Origin: Cytophagales bacterium
Lineage (GTDB): Bacteria > Bacteroidota > Bacteroidia > Cytophagales > Microscillaceae
NCBI GenBank assembly: GCA_013298075.1
Contig: JAAFJG010000014.1
Span: forward strand, 16,197 to 80,196
Direction: 5' to 3'
Length of the DNA: 64,000 nucleotides
Within the stretch, counting starts at the first letter, position 1. Each line of letters starts with the position of its first letter. Below the pieces are notes generated by a model. The model was not told the origin of the DNA and did no database searches. It saw only the letters and a program-made list of their open reading frames with translations. A program made the translations under genes and the position numbers. Below are positions 19,074 through 28,465 of this stretch, piece after piece.

Positions 19074-19775
19074 ATGAAAAAAATTATTCTTGCTTGTGTT
19101 TTATTTTTGTTTTATACAAATATTTTTGCACAATTTAATATCGAACAAGCATTATCTGCTTTTGATGAAAATATATTATCTGGTGCGAATACCGCCAAAA
19201 ATACGCCTTATTTAACAGAAAAAGAAAAACAAATGATTTTTTATGTTAATTTAGCACGTATGAAACCTGATATTTTTTTGACAAATATTGTCAATGTATA
19301 TGCTGAAGGCAGAGATGATGAAGGAATGCCTTCATTGAAAAAAGACTTAGCAAAAGCAAAAAGTATTCACCCATTTTTACCTCACAAACCTTTGTCTGAT
19401 GCCGCAAAATATCACGCAGAAGATATGGGAAAAGCAGGAAAAATAGGACATAACTCAACCAATGGAACTTCTTTTTTTGACAGATTAAATAAGTATGTGA
19501 AAGGAGGAGGGGCTATGGCTGAAAACTGTGCTTATGGCTACGAAGACCCATTTGAAAGCGTTATGCAGTTATTGATTGATAATAATGTAGCCTCAAGAGG
19601 ACACCGAGTAAATATTTTAAATAAAGATTATTTTTCGATTGGCGTATCTATCAAACCACATCAACAATATAGTTTTAATAGTGTACAAGATTTTGCCTCT
19701 ATAAAACCTGAAGTAAAAACGAATACAAATGTTACTCCCCCCAAAAAAATCGTCAGAGTACCTAAAAAGAAATAA
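19074..19775 (+). CDS. Exported CAP-domain (SCP/PR1) protein
   Basis: I choose the ATG at 19074 because it opens a clear signal peptide (MKKIILACVLFLFYTNIFAQ); an upstream TTG at 19026 would only add non-signal residues. The 233-residue protein contains a CAP/SCP domain: FYVNLARMKP, the His in AAKYHAEDMG, the IGHNS segment and GHRVNIL near the end of the domain. A basic Pro/Lys tail follows. CAP proteins are secreted; bacterial members are often of unknown biochemical role. Confidence 0.85.
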   Translation: MKKIILACVLFLFYTNIFAQFNIEQALSAFDENILSGANTAKNTPYLTEKEKQMIFYVNLARMKPDIFLTNIVNVYAEGRDDEGMPSLKKDLAKAKSIHPFLPHKPLSDAAKYHAEDMGKAGKIGHNSTNGTSFFDRLNKYVKGGGAMAENCAYGYEDPFESVMQLLIDNNVASRGHRVNILNKDYFSIGVSIKPHQQYSFNSVQDFASIKPEVKTNTNVTPPKKIVRVPKKK

Positions 19776-19800
19776 TTGTTTATATTTTCCTATCGTAAAA

Positions 19801-19849
19801 AAAAACTCATATAAATTAAAGTTAGACACTTCAATTTTATATGAGTTTT
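19801..19849. terminator. Bidirectional terminator between CAP and cyclophilin genes
   Basis: An imperfect stem of about 20 bp (AAACTCATATAAATTAAAGT and its near complement) is flanked by an A-run and a T-rich side. It lies between two convergent genes. Confidence 0.75.
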
Positions 19850-19865
19850 GAATATGAAAAAGAAA

Positions 19866-20606
19866 TTATTTTCTTTTTACCTGTTCCTCGTATTTATATC
19901 CAAATTCTTTTGTAATTTTCTTCTTGCTCATTTTTTTGATAGACACTTGCATTTGAACATCTTTATCAGGTCTATCACTGCCATCGGTAGCAACTTCTGC
20001 AATTTTATCGATAATTTCTATGCCTTGTACTACCTCTCCATACACCGTATAGTTTTGGTCTAGAAATGGTGTTCCACCTATTTCTTTATAGATTTTGATT
20101 TGTTCTTCTGTGTAAATGGCACCTGAACGTATTTTTGAGCCTTCAATTTCAGCATCATTCAATTTTTTTCCTTGCACGATATAAAATTGCGTACTACTTG
20201 ATGCTTTTTCAGCATTTCCATCTCTTGCTGCTGCAATTACCCCTTTTTTATGAAATAAATCAGGGAAAAATTCTGCATCAACTTTATATTTTGGGGCAGA
20301 AGTTCCAGCGCCCAACATTTTACCTGCGGGGGCATTTTTAGAATCAGGGTCTCCACCTTGAATCATAAAATTTTTAATCACTCTATGAAAAAGCAGATTA
20401 TTATAAAATTCTTCTTTGGCGAGTTTTAAAAAATTTTGCCTATGTTTTGGCGTTTTTTCATATAGTAAAACTTTCATATCTCCGAATTGAGTCGAGATAG
20501 TAACGAGGGTATCAAACTTTGACATCTTTTTTTTCTTTTGGGCAATAAGTTCTAAATTTGTGAAAGAAATAATTAAAAAAAATACAATAAAATTCGTGTT
20601 TTTCAT
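19866..20606 (-). CDS. Exported cyclophilin-type peptidyl-prolyl isomerase
   Basis: This 246-residue protein has an N-terminal signal peptide (MKNTNFIVFFLIISFTNLEL) and a cyclophilin domain with FHRVIKNFMIQGGDP, SSTQFYIVQG and YTVYGEVVQG. The catalytic Arg of FHRV and the Gln of MIQG are present. It would catalyse cis-trans isomerisation of prolyl bonds in the periplasm or at the outer membrane. A basic Lys-rich C-terminal tail is present. It converges with the CAP gene. Confidence 0.93.
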   Translation of the reverse strand: MKNTNFIVFFLIISFTNLELIAQKKKKMSKFDTLVTISTQFGDMKVLLYEKTPKHRQNFLKLAKEEFYNNLLFHRVIKNFMIQGGDPDSKNAPAGKMLGAGTSAPKYKVDAEFFPDLFHKKGVIAAARDGNAEKASSSTQFYIVQGKKLNDAEIEGSKIRSGAIYTEEQIKIYKEIGGTPFLDQNYTVYGEVVQGIEIIDKIAEVATDGSDRPDKDVQMQVSIKKMSKKKITKEFGYKYEEQVKRK

Positions 20607-20664
20607 CTAAATTAAGTGTTTTTTTGAGAAATTAAAAATATTTTTGCAAATATATGAATGTTTT

Positions 20665-20696
20665 TTTGTATTGTAAAAAAAAAAATTATAATTTTG
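20665..20696 (+). promoter_or_regulatory. Promoter of the TetR-family gene
   Basis: TTTG (20665-20668) - N20 - TAATTTTG (20689-20696), about 50 bp ahead of the ATG. Confidence 0.65.
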
Positions 20697-20745
20697 TTGT
20701 TCAATTATCAAATGTTATACGTTCAACACAAAAAAAAATAAAATA

Positions 20746-21435
20746 ATGGGCATTGCTACCGTCAAAATGAACATCCCCGAAAAAATTTACACACGGGATC
20801 CAGAACAAACAAATTTAGGTCGTAAAATTATTGGTCATAGCATTCGTTTAATAGACGAATTAGGTTTTGAAGGTTTTACTTTTAAGAAATTAGCAACTCG
20901 TATTGATTCTACCGAAGCGTCTGTTTATAGATACTTTGATAACAAACACAATTTATTAGTCTATCTTACTTCATGGTATTGGAGTTGGTTAGAATATCAA
21001 ATTGACTATCAAATCAATAATATTACTGATCCAGAAAAAAGATTACGCATTGGTATAAGAGTTATTACTGAAAGAGCTACAAGCGAAAATAGTTTTCCAC
21101 ACATCAGCGAAGACATTTTACATAAAATTGTAATTGCTGAATCTCCGAAAGCATACCATACAAAACACGTGGATAACGAAAATCAAGATGGTTTTTATAG
21201 TTGTTACAAATCTCTTTGTAAAGCGTTTGCGCTTTTAATAAAAGGATATAATCCAAATTATCCAAGTCCGCACACGTTAGCAAGTACGCTTTTACAAAGT
21301 GCGCAAGATCAAGTTTATTTTGCGATGCACTTGCCTTCTTTGACTGAAATAACATTAAAAGAAGATGATTATCAACCTGTAATTGACCATTTAGAATTTG
21401 TGGCTTTTACACTTTTGGATAGCGTTAAAAAATAA
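20746..21435 (+). CDS. TetR/AcrR-family transcriptional regulator
   Basis: The 229-residue protein has an N-terminal HTH domain around residues 28-70 (GFTFKKLATRIDSTEASVYRYF-type helix-turn-helix followed by the Trp-rich LTSWYWSWLEY helix) and a helical ligand domain. It is longer at the N-terminus than a minimal TetR protein. It is probably a ligand-responsive repressor of its own or a nearby gene. The neighbouring genes do not reveal the effector. Repeat A2 lies immediately downstream. Confidence 0.87.
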   Translation: MGIATVKMNIPEKIYTRDPEQTNLGRKIIGHSIRLIDELGFEGFTFKKLATRIDSTEASVYRYFDNKHNLLVYLTSWYWSWLEYQIDYQINNITDPEKRLRIGIRVITERATSENSFPHISEDILHKIVIAESPKAYHTKHVDNENQDGFYSCYKSLCKAFALLIKGYNPNYPSPHTLASTLLQSAQDQVYFAMHLPSLTEITLKEDDYQPVIDHLEFVAFTLLDSVKK

Positions 21436-21453
21436 CAAAATTTGTTTTTCTAT

Positions 21454-21622
21454 TTAGGGACTAAATAAAAAATAATATACCTAAAAAAACTCCCTCACCT
21501 TCGGGGAGGGCTGGGGTGGGGCATAATTTTATCAAAAAGCCCCACCCTAACCCTCCCCAGCGGTGAGGGAACTAAAAACAAGTTTTTTTGAGTGGGTAAT
21601 TTATTTTTTAGATGTTCCCTTA
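21454..21622. mobile_element. Repeat family A, copy A2, minimal core
   Basis: Outer ends TTTAGGGACTAAATAAAAAA and the inverted TTTTTTAGATGTTCCCTTA enclose a large imperfect hairpin (CCCTCACCTTCGGGGAGGG against CCCTCCCCAGCGGTGAGGG) with a short A/T loop. It compares directly with A4 at 62.28 kb, where the loop is replaced by a B module. Confidence 0.8.
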
Positions 21623-21689
21623 TATCTAATCTTTTTGATTATTTCAAAAAGATTAGATGTTTTTTATTTTATTTAATTATTTTACTTTT

Positions 21690-23255
21690 ATGAAAAATAG
21701 TATAATTTTATTTTTATTATTCATTCCAACTATTATTTTTGCACAAAAAAATAATATTCTGCAACATATCGATGAGAATGCTAAAAAATATGCTGCCACC
21801 ATTACCCAAGAAGAACTAAAAAAACATCTTTTTGTGATTGCTGCGGATAGTATGGAAGGTCGAAAAACAGGAAAAAGAGGACAAAAAAAAGCTGCAAAAT
21901 ACATAGAAAACCATTTTAAAAAAATTGGTATGCAAAAATCAGTCAGAGGAAACAATGGTATGAGTTATTTGCAAGAATTTCAATCTTATAAAACGGAATG
22001 GAAAGATGTATATGGCATAGATAAGGAAGGTAAAAAATATAAATGGTTAAAAGATATTTTTGCTATTTATGCAAGCGAAAAAATGCGTGAAGAAAAGGAA
22101 ATGCAAGCCATTTGGTTATCATCTGACTATATAAATTCAAACTATTTTGATACATTAAGAATTGATAATAATGAGCAAGCTTTTTTTATACGAAGATATG
22201 AAAAACAAGAAGATAATGATAAAATATATGATAGATTATTAAAAAAAAGAATTAAAACTATTTTTTTTGTTTGTGTTTCAAAAAAAGATTTTAACGATGA
22301 ATTAGAATTAAAAAATATTTATTTAAAAATGCCTCAAAATGTATTAGGTGATAAAAGACCTAAAGGAACTATGAATGTGTTTTTTGTTACACCTAAAGCA
22401 GCAGAAGGATTAACTGGAGAAAAAAATATTCTATCAAAAGAAAAATATTTTAAAGGTCAAAAATTTAAAGTAAAAGCAGAAAGATGGGAAATAGTAAATT
22501 GGACATCTGAAAATGTATTGGGGTTTTTACAAGGAACTGACAAACAAGAGGAAATAATTATTATTGGAGCGCATTACGACCATATAGGTGCTAACAGCAA
22601 TTACACAGGAACTAATAAAGAAATAGATAGAGAATCTATTTATAATGGAGCAGATGATAATGGCTCAGGAACAGTAGCCCTTTTAGAACTAGCAGAAGCG
22701 TTTTCTAAAGCAGCTCGAGATGGTTTTAAGCCCAGAAGAAGTATTTTATTTATAGCATTTTCAGGAGAGGAATTAGGTCTGTTCGGGTCAAAATTTTATA
22801 CTGATTTTCAACCTATCTTTCCTTTAGATAAAACGATTGTCAATCTCAATATGGATATGATTGGGCGAATTGGTACAAATAATAACTCACCAAATACAGT
22901 TTGTTTAGTAGGAAGTAATCGACTTTCTACAGAATTACATCAAATCAATGAAGAAGCAAACAAACAAATGACCCAACTCAAATTAGATTATTCGTATGAC
23001 TCTGCCGCTCATCCTGAACGTATTTTTTATCGTTCTGACCATTATAATTTTGCTAAAAATAATATTCCTGTTATTTTTTATAATGATGGAACACACGAAG
23101 ATTATCATCAATCAACAGATAAAGCAGATAAAATAAATTATCCAAACTTAGAAAAAATTACTAAATTAGTGTTTTATACTGCGTGGGAATTAGCAAATCG
23201 AGAACAAAAAATTAAAATTGATAAAATTGATAAGTCAAGCAAAGATGATGAATAA
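21690..23255 (+). CDS. Exported M28-family zinc aminopeptidase
   Basis: The ATG at 21690 opens a signal peptide (MKNSIILFLLFIPTIIFAQ), so the protein has 521 residues. The M28 metal ligands are all visible in order: GAHYDHIG, NGADDNGSGT, FSGEELGLFGS, NMDMIGR and YRSDHYNFAK. It therefore looks like an active di-zinc aminopeptidase acting outside the inner membrane. An insertion between the start and the catalytic domain (about residues 60-270) corresponds to a PA-like or apical region. The end is Lys/Asp-rich. It is a single gene. Confidence 0.92.
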   Translation: MKNSIILFLLFIPTIIFAQKNNILQHIDENAKKYAATITQEELKKHLFVIAADSMEGRKTGKRGQKKAAKYIENHFKKIGMQKSVRGNNGMSYLQEFQSYKTEWKDVYGIDKEGKKYKWLKDIFAIYASEKMREEKEMQAIWLSSDYINSNYFDTLRIDNNEQAFFIRRYEKQEDNDKIYDRLLKKRIKTIFFVCVSKKDFNDELELKNIYLKMPQNVLGDKRPKGTMNVFFVTPKAAEGLTGEKNILSKEKYFKGQKFKVKAERWEIVNWTSENVLGFLQGTDKQEEIIIIGAHYDHIGANSNYTGTNKEIDRESIYNGADDNGSGTVALLELAEAFSKAARDGFKPRRSILFIAFSGEELGLFGSKFYTDFQPIFPLDKTIVNLNMDMIGRIGTNNNSPNTVCLVGSNRLSTELHQINEEANKQMTQLKLDYSYDSAAHPERIFYRSDHYNFAKNNIPVIFYNDGTHEDYHQSTDKADKINYPNLEKITKLVFYTAWELANREQKIKIDKIDKSSKDDE

Positions 23256-23327
23256 ATAATCATTCAAAAAAAAGAGAAATAAAATCAAATTTTATTCTTC
23301 TTTTTTATTATACTTTTTGAAAAACGA

Positions 23328-24677
23328 TTATTTTTTCTTCGTTGTTTTTTTGATTTTTTGTTTGTCTTTCAATGTTTTTGTTACTACATTATAAGGACCG
23401 ATAATCACTTCTTCGCCCTCTTTCAAACCTTTCAAAACCTCGATATTTTCAAAATCGCTGGCACCTGTTTCTACCTCACGCAATTCTGCTTTTTCTTCTT
23501 TTTGATTATATACAAACACATATTGTTTTATTTTTTCAATACGTTTTTTTTGTTCTGTATTTTTATTTTTATTTCCCTCTTCTTCCTTGTCTTTTTCCTC
23601 ATTTCGAGTGGTAACAGCAGCAATCGGTACAGACAAAACTTTTTCTTTCTTTTGTGTGATAACTTCCACAGAAGCAGTCATTCCGGGTCTGAATGGCGAT
23701 AAATTGCCTGTTTGTGCTTGCAAATCTTTGTAAGATTCGTTCAACATTCTGATTTTTACTTTAAATTCAGTAACCGCATCAGCCGAAATAGTATTGTTCG
23801 CAGTGTTCGCAATTTCAGTAACAATTCCTTCAAATTTTCTATTCAAAGATGAATAAGAATCAACCTCAATAATTACTCTTTGCCCACGTTTTACTTTAAT
23901 AATATCATTTTCATTGACATCAACTTCTACTTCCATCACATTCAAATTTGCCAATCTTAACATTTCAGTTCCAGCCATTTGAGCCGTTCCTACTACTTTT
24001 TCACCTTTTTCTACAGCCAATTTCGAAATAGTTCCGTTCATAGGGGCATATATTTCTGTGCGAGCCAAATTATTGATATTTTGGTTTAGATTTGCTTGTG
24101 AATTTTGTGTACTAAAACGAGAAGCATCGATACTTCTTTGAGCCGAATTTACTTGTTGTTGCAACACTTCATAGTTTGTTTTTGCCTGTAAAAAATCAAT
24201 TTCAGAAGTTACTTTTTCTTCGAATAATTTTTTGGCTCTATCAAATTCCGTTCTTGAGCGTGATAATTCTGCTTGTCTTTGTAATAATTGCGTTTCGGTT
24301 TGAGCCAAATTAGAGCGTGTTACATTATAATTTGCTCTTGCTCCCTCGACCACATCTCTCAAAATATCAGGGCGAATACGCACCAATAATTGTCCTTGTC
24401 TAACCGAATCACCTTCTTTTATCAATACTTCTACAATTTCACCCGATACTTCAGGGCTGATTTTTACTTCAGTTTCAGGTTGTATTTTTCCTGATGAAGT
24501 TACTTTTTCAATAATTTCGGTCAATTTTACTTTTGAAGTATAAACTTCTGTCAATTTTTCTTGCCCAATCCAACCCATTGAACGTCCTATGATAAGTAAG
24601 ACAACCAAAATCCCAACAGTCCACAACAAATATTTGAGTACATTATTTTTTTTACGTTTTGAAGTAGCAGCAGCCAT
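23328..24677 (-). CDS. HlyD/MacA-type periplasmic adaptor of an efflux system
   Basis: The 449-residue protein has one N-terminal membrane anchor (LLWTVGILVVLLIIGRS), a lipoyl half-motif (KISPEVSGEIVEVLIKEGDSV), a coiled-coil hairpin of about 100 residues, the second lipoyl half (TEIYAPMNGTISKLAVEKGE) and beta-barrel/membrane-proximal domains. The last part carries a Lys/Glu-rich insertion. This is the adaptor that joins an inner-membrane ABC or RND pump to a TolC-like channel. Neither partner gene is adjacent. Confidence 0.9.
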   Translation of the reverse strand: MAAATSKRKKNNVLKYLLWTVGILVVLLIIGRSMGWIGQEKLTEVYTSKVKLTEIIEKVTSSGKIQPETEVKISPEVSGEIVEVLIKEGDSVRQGQLLVRIRPDILRDVVEGARANYNVTRSNLAQTETQLLQRQAELSRSRTEFDRAKKLFEEKVTSEIDFLQAKTNYEVLQQQVNSAQRSIDASRFSTQNSQANLNQNINNLARTEIYAPMNGTISKLAVEKGEKVVGTAQMAGTEMLRLANLNVMEVEVDVNENDIIKVKRGQRVIIEVDSYSSLNRKFEGIVTEIANTANNTISADAVTEFKVKIRMLNESYKDLQAQTGNLSPFRPGMTASVEVITQKKEKVLSVPIAAVTTRNEEKDKEEEGNKNKNTEQKKRIEKIKQYVFVYNQKEEKAELREVETGASDFENIEVLKGLKEGEEVIIGPYNVVTKTLKDKQKIKKTTKKK

Positions 24678-24783
24678 AACTATATTTTTTTAAACTTATT
24701 TTTTCGTTAATTTTCTTAATAAGTGTTAAAATCAATTCATTTATTACAAAAAAGATATTTTTTTTTGGATAGTAAATTTTTTT

Positions 24784-24911
24784 TTAGGGATCTTCTAAAA
24801 AATATAATACCCATTTAAAAGCGTTTTTTATCGGAAAAATTCCTTCAAGGTTTTTAAAACCTTGAAGGAATCGTACTCGGTGGGTATATTATTTGCTACT
24901 TAGTCCCTTAA
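24784..24911. mobile_element. Repeat family A, copy A3, different core
   Basis: It shares the outer ends of family A (TTAGGGATCTTCTAAAAAAT at the left; inverted GGGTATATTATTTGCTACTT..CCCTTAA at the right) but its core is an unrelated hairpin at 24839-24872 (ATTCCTTCAAGGTTTT and its complement). Confidence 0.7.
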
Positions 24912-25079
24912 TATTAAGAAATTATTTTTGGCATACAATACATATTTTTCAAGTTTTGATATTTTTTTGTATTTGTTTCTATTTATATTTTGAAGAAAAT
25001 ATCTTTCAAAACATACTATTTTTTATCAAAATAATAAGCACTTTTCTACATAACGTTATATTATTCGAATGATAAAATC

Positions 25080-25235
25080 TAAAAAATAATGCTATTAACC
25101 TGAGCTATTTTAGATTACCATCCTAAAATTATCTCGGTTTTTTAAGAGCCTATCTAAGGCTTAATTATATATTATTCTCAAAATAAATCTGGAAAGCAGT
25201 TCAGAAAAAACATTTTCTGCACAAATTTGCTAAGA
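25080..25235. repeat. Possible degenerate family F copy
   Basis: A stretch with AAATAAATCTGG and a tail CACAAATTTGCTAAGAATC resembles diverged family F. The hairpin core is mutated. Together with A3 it accounts for the 560-bp gap between the adaptor and rhodanese genes. Confidence 0.35.
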
Positions 25236-25239
25236 ATCT

Positions 25240-25968
25240 TTATTTTTTAATACCCAATTTTGTCATCGTTTCTTTTATTTTTTCTTCTGATAAAAAGCCT
25301 TGATTTTCCCACACTTTTTTACCTTTTTGAAAAATAATTAGCATAGGAATTGCGTCAATTTTATATTTTTCGACTATTTCACTATTTTGATCATAATCAA
25401 TAGGAACAATATTTATATTTTTATTTTCTGTTCCAATTTTTTCTAAAATAGGTTTTAATTTTTTGCAAGGAGCGCACCAAACTGCCGTAAAATCAATCAA
25501 AACGAAATCTTTTTTGCTTAATATTATCGCAAAATCTTGTTCACTCATTCCTGTACTTTTATCTTTTTTTTGTTCCAATGGCAATTTATTTGCCTTCCAT
25601 TTTGCAATTCCACCTTCCATATTATAGACATTTTTAAAACCTAAACTTTGGAGTTTTTGGGCAGCCGAATTACTTCTTCCACCTGACAAACAATAAACTA
25701 ACAAAGGTTTTTCTTTGTCTAAAAAACGTACTTTCTCTAAAAAATCTTGCCCATTCCAATTGATATTGATGGCTTTTGCCAAGTGATTTTCTGTAAATTC
25801 TTCAGAAGTACGCACATCTAATATTTGTGTTTCTTTGTTTTCAGTGATTTTTTTTGAAAAATCAGTAACACTCAAAATCTTTACATTTTGTCCTGTACTT
25901 TGCTCGCAAGCAAACATAAGCAAAAAAGACAATAAAAAAAGTATATTTATTTTTTTCATATTTTTCAT
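25240..25968 (-). CDS. Lipoprotein with rhodanese and thioredoxin domains
   Basis: The 242-residue protein has a lipoprotein signal ending LLMFAC (an alternative ATG three codons in is equally good). A rhodanese domain covers about residues 30-125, with the active-site loop CLSGGRS and catalytic Cys. A thioredoxin domain covers about 145-240, with the redox motif WCAPC. It would sit in the periplasm or on the outer membrane and may link sulfane-sulfur transfer with thiol reduction. Both active sites look intact. The fusion is uncommon but known in Bacteroidota. Confidence 0.9.
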   Translation of the reverse strand: MKNMKKINILFLLSFLLMFACEQSTGQNVKILSVTDFSKKITENKETQILDVRTSEEFTENHLAKAININWNGQDFLEKVRFLDKEKPLLVYCLSGGRSNSAAQKLQSLGFKNVYNMEGGIAKWKANKLPLEQKKDKSTGMSEQDFAIILSKKDFVLIDFTAVWCAPCKKLKPILEKIGTENKNINIVPIDYDQNSEIVEKYKIDAIPMLIIFQKGKKVWENQGFLSEEKIKETMTKLGIKK

Positions 25969-26016
25969 ATTTTTTATTTTTTTATTTTTTAGGATTATTT
26001 TTTTATTTTGATAAAT

Positions 26017-26607
26017 TTAAAAGTCATCAGTTTGCACTGCTTTTTCGTTTTTTTCGATTTGATTGCATAATTTTTGATACCAAATTTCGCCATATTTACG
26101 AATTAAAGGTTCTTTTAAAAATTGATAAATGGGTAATTTATGTTTTGTACCTTTTTTGATGGCACAATTACAAATATCCCAACGGTCATAATTTAATGCT
26201 TCTTCAATATCTAATTTTGTGATTCGAATGGGATACAAATGACAAGAAATTGGCTTTTGAAAATCAATTTTTCCCGATGAATATGCTTGTTCAATCCCAC
26301 ATTTTAGCTTGCCATCTTTATCATATACCACAAAAATACATTCATTATTTTTGATAGTAGTTGTATTAAAACCACCATCTATATCTTGCAAATATAAGCC
26401 GCGTTTTTTGATAGCACGATTGGCTTGTGCGGTCAATGTATTTTTAATAATTGGATAAATTTTATCTAAAATAGGCAATTCATTGTCATCAAGGGGCGCA
26501 CCCAAATCACCTTCCACGCAACACGCACCTTTGCACGATTCCAAATCGCAGATAAAAAATTCTTCTGCAACCTCATCACTCACATACACATTATCAACAA
26601 TATACAT
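26017..26607 (-). CDS. DUF3109-family Cys-rich protein
   Basis: This 196-residue protein matches DUF3109 in CDLESCKGACCVEGDLGAPL near the N-terminus and SCHLYPIRI and CNCAIKKG further on. The spacing of conserved Cys residues resembles the CxxxCxxCC..C zinc/iron-binding pattern of YkgJ-like proteins, so a metal cluster is likely. The function is not established. It starts 6 bp after the stop of the epimerase gene, so the two form an operon. Confidence 0.82.
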   Translation of the reverse strand: MYIVDNVYVSDEVAEEFFICDLESCKGACCVEGDLGAPLDDNELPILDKIYPIIKNTLTAQANRAIKKRGLYLQDIDGGFNTTTIKNNECIFVVYDKDGKLKCGIEQAYSSGKIDFQKPISCHLYPIRITKLDIEEALNYDRWDICNCAIKKGTKHKLPIYQFLKEPLIRKYGEIWYQKLCNQIEKNEKAVQTDDF

Positions 26608-26613
26608 AAAAAA

Positions 26614-27510
26614 TTAGATATTTAAGTTTATAAGGGCTTTTTCTATGGTTTCATATTGAAATTTAAAACCTGATTCGATGGTTTTTTTGGCACTCACTTT
26701 ATTTCCTCCCAACACAATTCCTGCCATTTCTCCTAATATTATTTTTAATACAAAACTCGGAACATTGGGCAAAATAAGTGGCTTTTTGATTTGTTTGGCA
26801 ATGGCTTTGGTGATTTCTAAATTTGTCAAAGGATTGGGAGCAACGGCATTAAAAACTCCTATCATATTTTCGTTTTCCAAACCAAATAAAAATAATTCGC
26901 ATAAATCATCGATATGAATCCAAGAAATATACTGCTCGCCTGTGCCTAATGCTGCCCCTGCACACCATTTGATTGGCTCTGCTAATTTAACTAATGCCCC
27001 CCCTTTTTTGCTCAAAACAACTCCAATTCTTAGTTTTATAGTTGGAATATTGATTTTATTTGCGGATTCTTCCCAATATTTTGTTACTTCTGCTAAAAAA
27101 TCAGTGCCTACTTTTGCACTTTCATCTACCCAATTATTGCCTGTATCCAACCCATAAAAACCAATTGCAGAGGCAGAAATAACTTTTTTTACGTTTGTTT
27201 TGGGAGTATATTTGGCTAATAAATCGGTTGATTTTGTACGACTTTCTAAAATTTCTTTTTTTCTTTGATTTGTCCACGCCTTATCTGCCACACCTGCACC
27301 CGCCAAATGCACGACAAAATCTACATTTTCAAAACATTTTTCGTCAATATATTCTTTTTCTATATCCCACACAAAAGATTGTACGTTTGTGTGAGTATTT
27401 GTGGCACTTCTGCCCAACCATTTTACATTATAATTTTTTGATAAAGCCAATTGTGTTAGATGAGTTCCGACCAATCCGCTTGCTCCTGTGATAAGTATTG
27501 TTTTTTTCAT
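26614..27510 (-). CDS. TIGR01777-family NAD(P)-binding epimerase (YfcH/SulA-like)
   Basis: I place the start at the ATG at 27510 (MKKTILITGASGLVGTHL), giving 298 residues, because the ten preceding residues would separate the Rossmann motif from the N-terminus. The nucleotide motif GASGLVG and the family-typical HLAGAGVADKAW and SASAIGFYG segments are present, with the C-terminal DUF1731-like end (FPNVPSFVLKIILGEMA type). It is an extended SDR of unproven substrate, associated with cell division in some literature. It is upstream of the DUF3109 gene by 6 bp. Confidence 0.88.
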   Translation of the reverse strand: MKKTILITGASGLVGTHLTQLALSKNYNVKWLGRSATNTHTNVQSFVWDIEKEYIDEKCFENVDFVVHLAGAGVADKAWTNQRKKEILESRTKSTDLLAKYTPKTNVKKVISASAIGFYGLDTGNNWVDESAKVGTDFLAEVTKYWEESANKINIPTIKLRIGVVLSKKGGALVKLAEPIKWCAGAALGTGEQYISWIHIDDLCELFLFGLENENMIGVFNAVAPNPLTNLEITKAIAKQIKKPLILPNVPSFVLKIILGEMAGIVLGGNKVSAKKTIESGFKFQYETIEKALINLNI

Positions 27511-27610
27511 ATAAATAAATAAAAATAAAATTGAATACAAATAGAAAAACGACTACTTGTTTTTATAAAGTAATCGTTTGTATATATAATTTGTTTATCA
27601 AATTTATAAT

Positions 27611-28093
27611 TTAATTTCTACCTTCTGCTTTTTGAGAATGGTCATTATCAGCATTATTTTTCAATTTCTTATCTGATGGCATATTTGCTTTTGCCAACCA
27701 TTTTTCTGGGCTTGTGAATTGTTTTTTATTTTCGTCCCAAACTTCTAATTGACTTTCATCACCAGAAAGACGGAAATCGCACATTTGAATACCTTTACAC
27801 GCTTTATAATGAGAAACTTTTCCTGTGAAATAAGGATTATCATTGGTTGGATAATCGTTTACAAAAAATGATGTTCCACTTGGACAACGGCTAAAACTTT
27901 CGTGTTTGCTCATTTTAAACTTAAATTTTTGTTTAATGGGCAATACAAGGCGTTCATCAATGATTTTTCTTCCCTTTTCCGTCAATTCAAAATCATTTTT
28001 TTGATTAGTAGGACGAAAAGCGGCAATTCCTAATAAAGTGGCTGTGATTATAAAAGCAAAAAATCCACTTAAAGTTACATTACATTTGCTCAT
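27611..28093 (-). CDS. Membrane-anchored hypothetical protein
   Basis: I do not recognise this 160-residue protein. One N-terminal membrane segment (GFFAFIITATLLGIAAF, about residues 10-27) anchors an exported domain with three or four Cys residues (SRCPSGTSF, KACKGIQMCDF) that could form disulfides. The tail is Lys/Asn-rich. Base composition is like its neighbours and it has its own intergenic spaces. Repeat E2 lies about 155 bp upstream. Confidence 0.6.
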   Translation of the reverse strand: MSKCNVTLSGFFAFIITATLLGIAAFRPTNQKNDFELTEKGRKIIDERLVLPIKQKFKFKMSKHESFSRCPSGTSFFVNDYPTNDNPYFTGKVSHYKACKGIQMCDFRLSGDESQLEVWDENKKQFTSPEKWLAKANMPSDKKLKNNADNDHSQKAEGRN

Positions 28094-28244
28094 GATATAG
28101 GAGAATTAATATTTGTTATAATTATAATACGAAATACATTCAAAAATGTTTTATTTTTTTATAACTATTTTCAAAAAAAATAATTGTATGAAAAAATATT
28201 GCTATTTATAACAAAAATGTGTATATTTTACTAAGAAAAATTTT

Positions 28245-28389
28245 TAATCCTTGGTCTCTGGCACATAGACCGAGGATTAAAAATTTGCATCAAAAAAATT
28301 ATCAAAAATTGCTACATTCTCAACAGCCTACCTTGAAGGAATAATAAAATAAATATTTATTTACAAAATTAAAAGGTCGCTATCAAACT
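28245..28389 (-). mobile_element. Repeat family E, copy E2 (inverse orientation, one end decayed)
   Basis: It reads as the reverse of E1: palindrome D at 28249-28293 (AATCCTTGGTCTCTGGCACA and complement), then GCCTACCTTGAAGGAATAAT, and the intact terminal repeat GTCGCTATCAAACT at 28376-28389. The other terminus is degenerate. Confidence 0.7.
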
Positions 28390-28465
28390 CTACATTTATT
28401 TTTATAAATATCTAAATTATTTTTGCGACAAGTTTGGAGCAGCACCAATCAATATCTCAAAAAAA

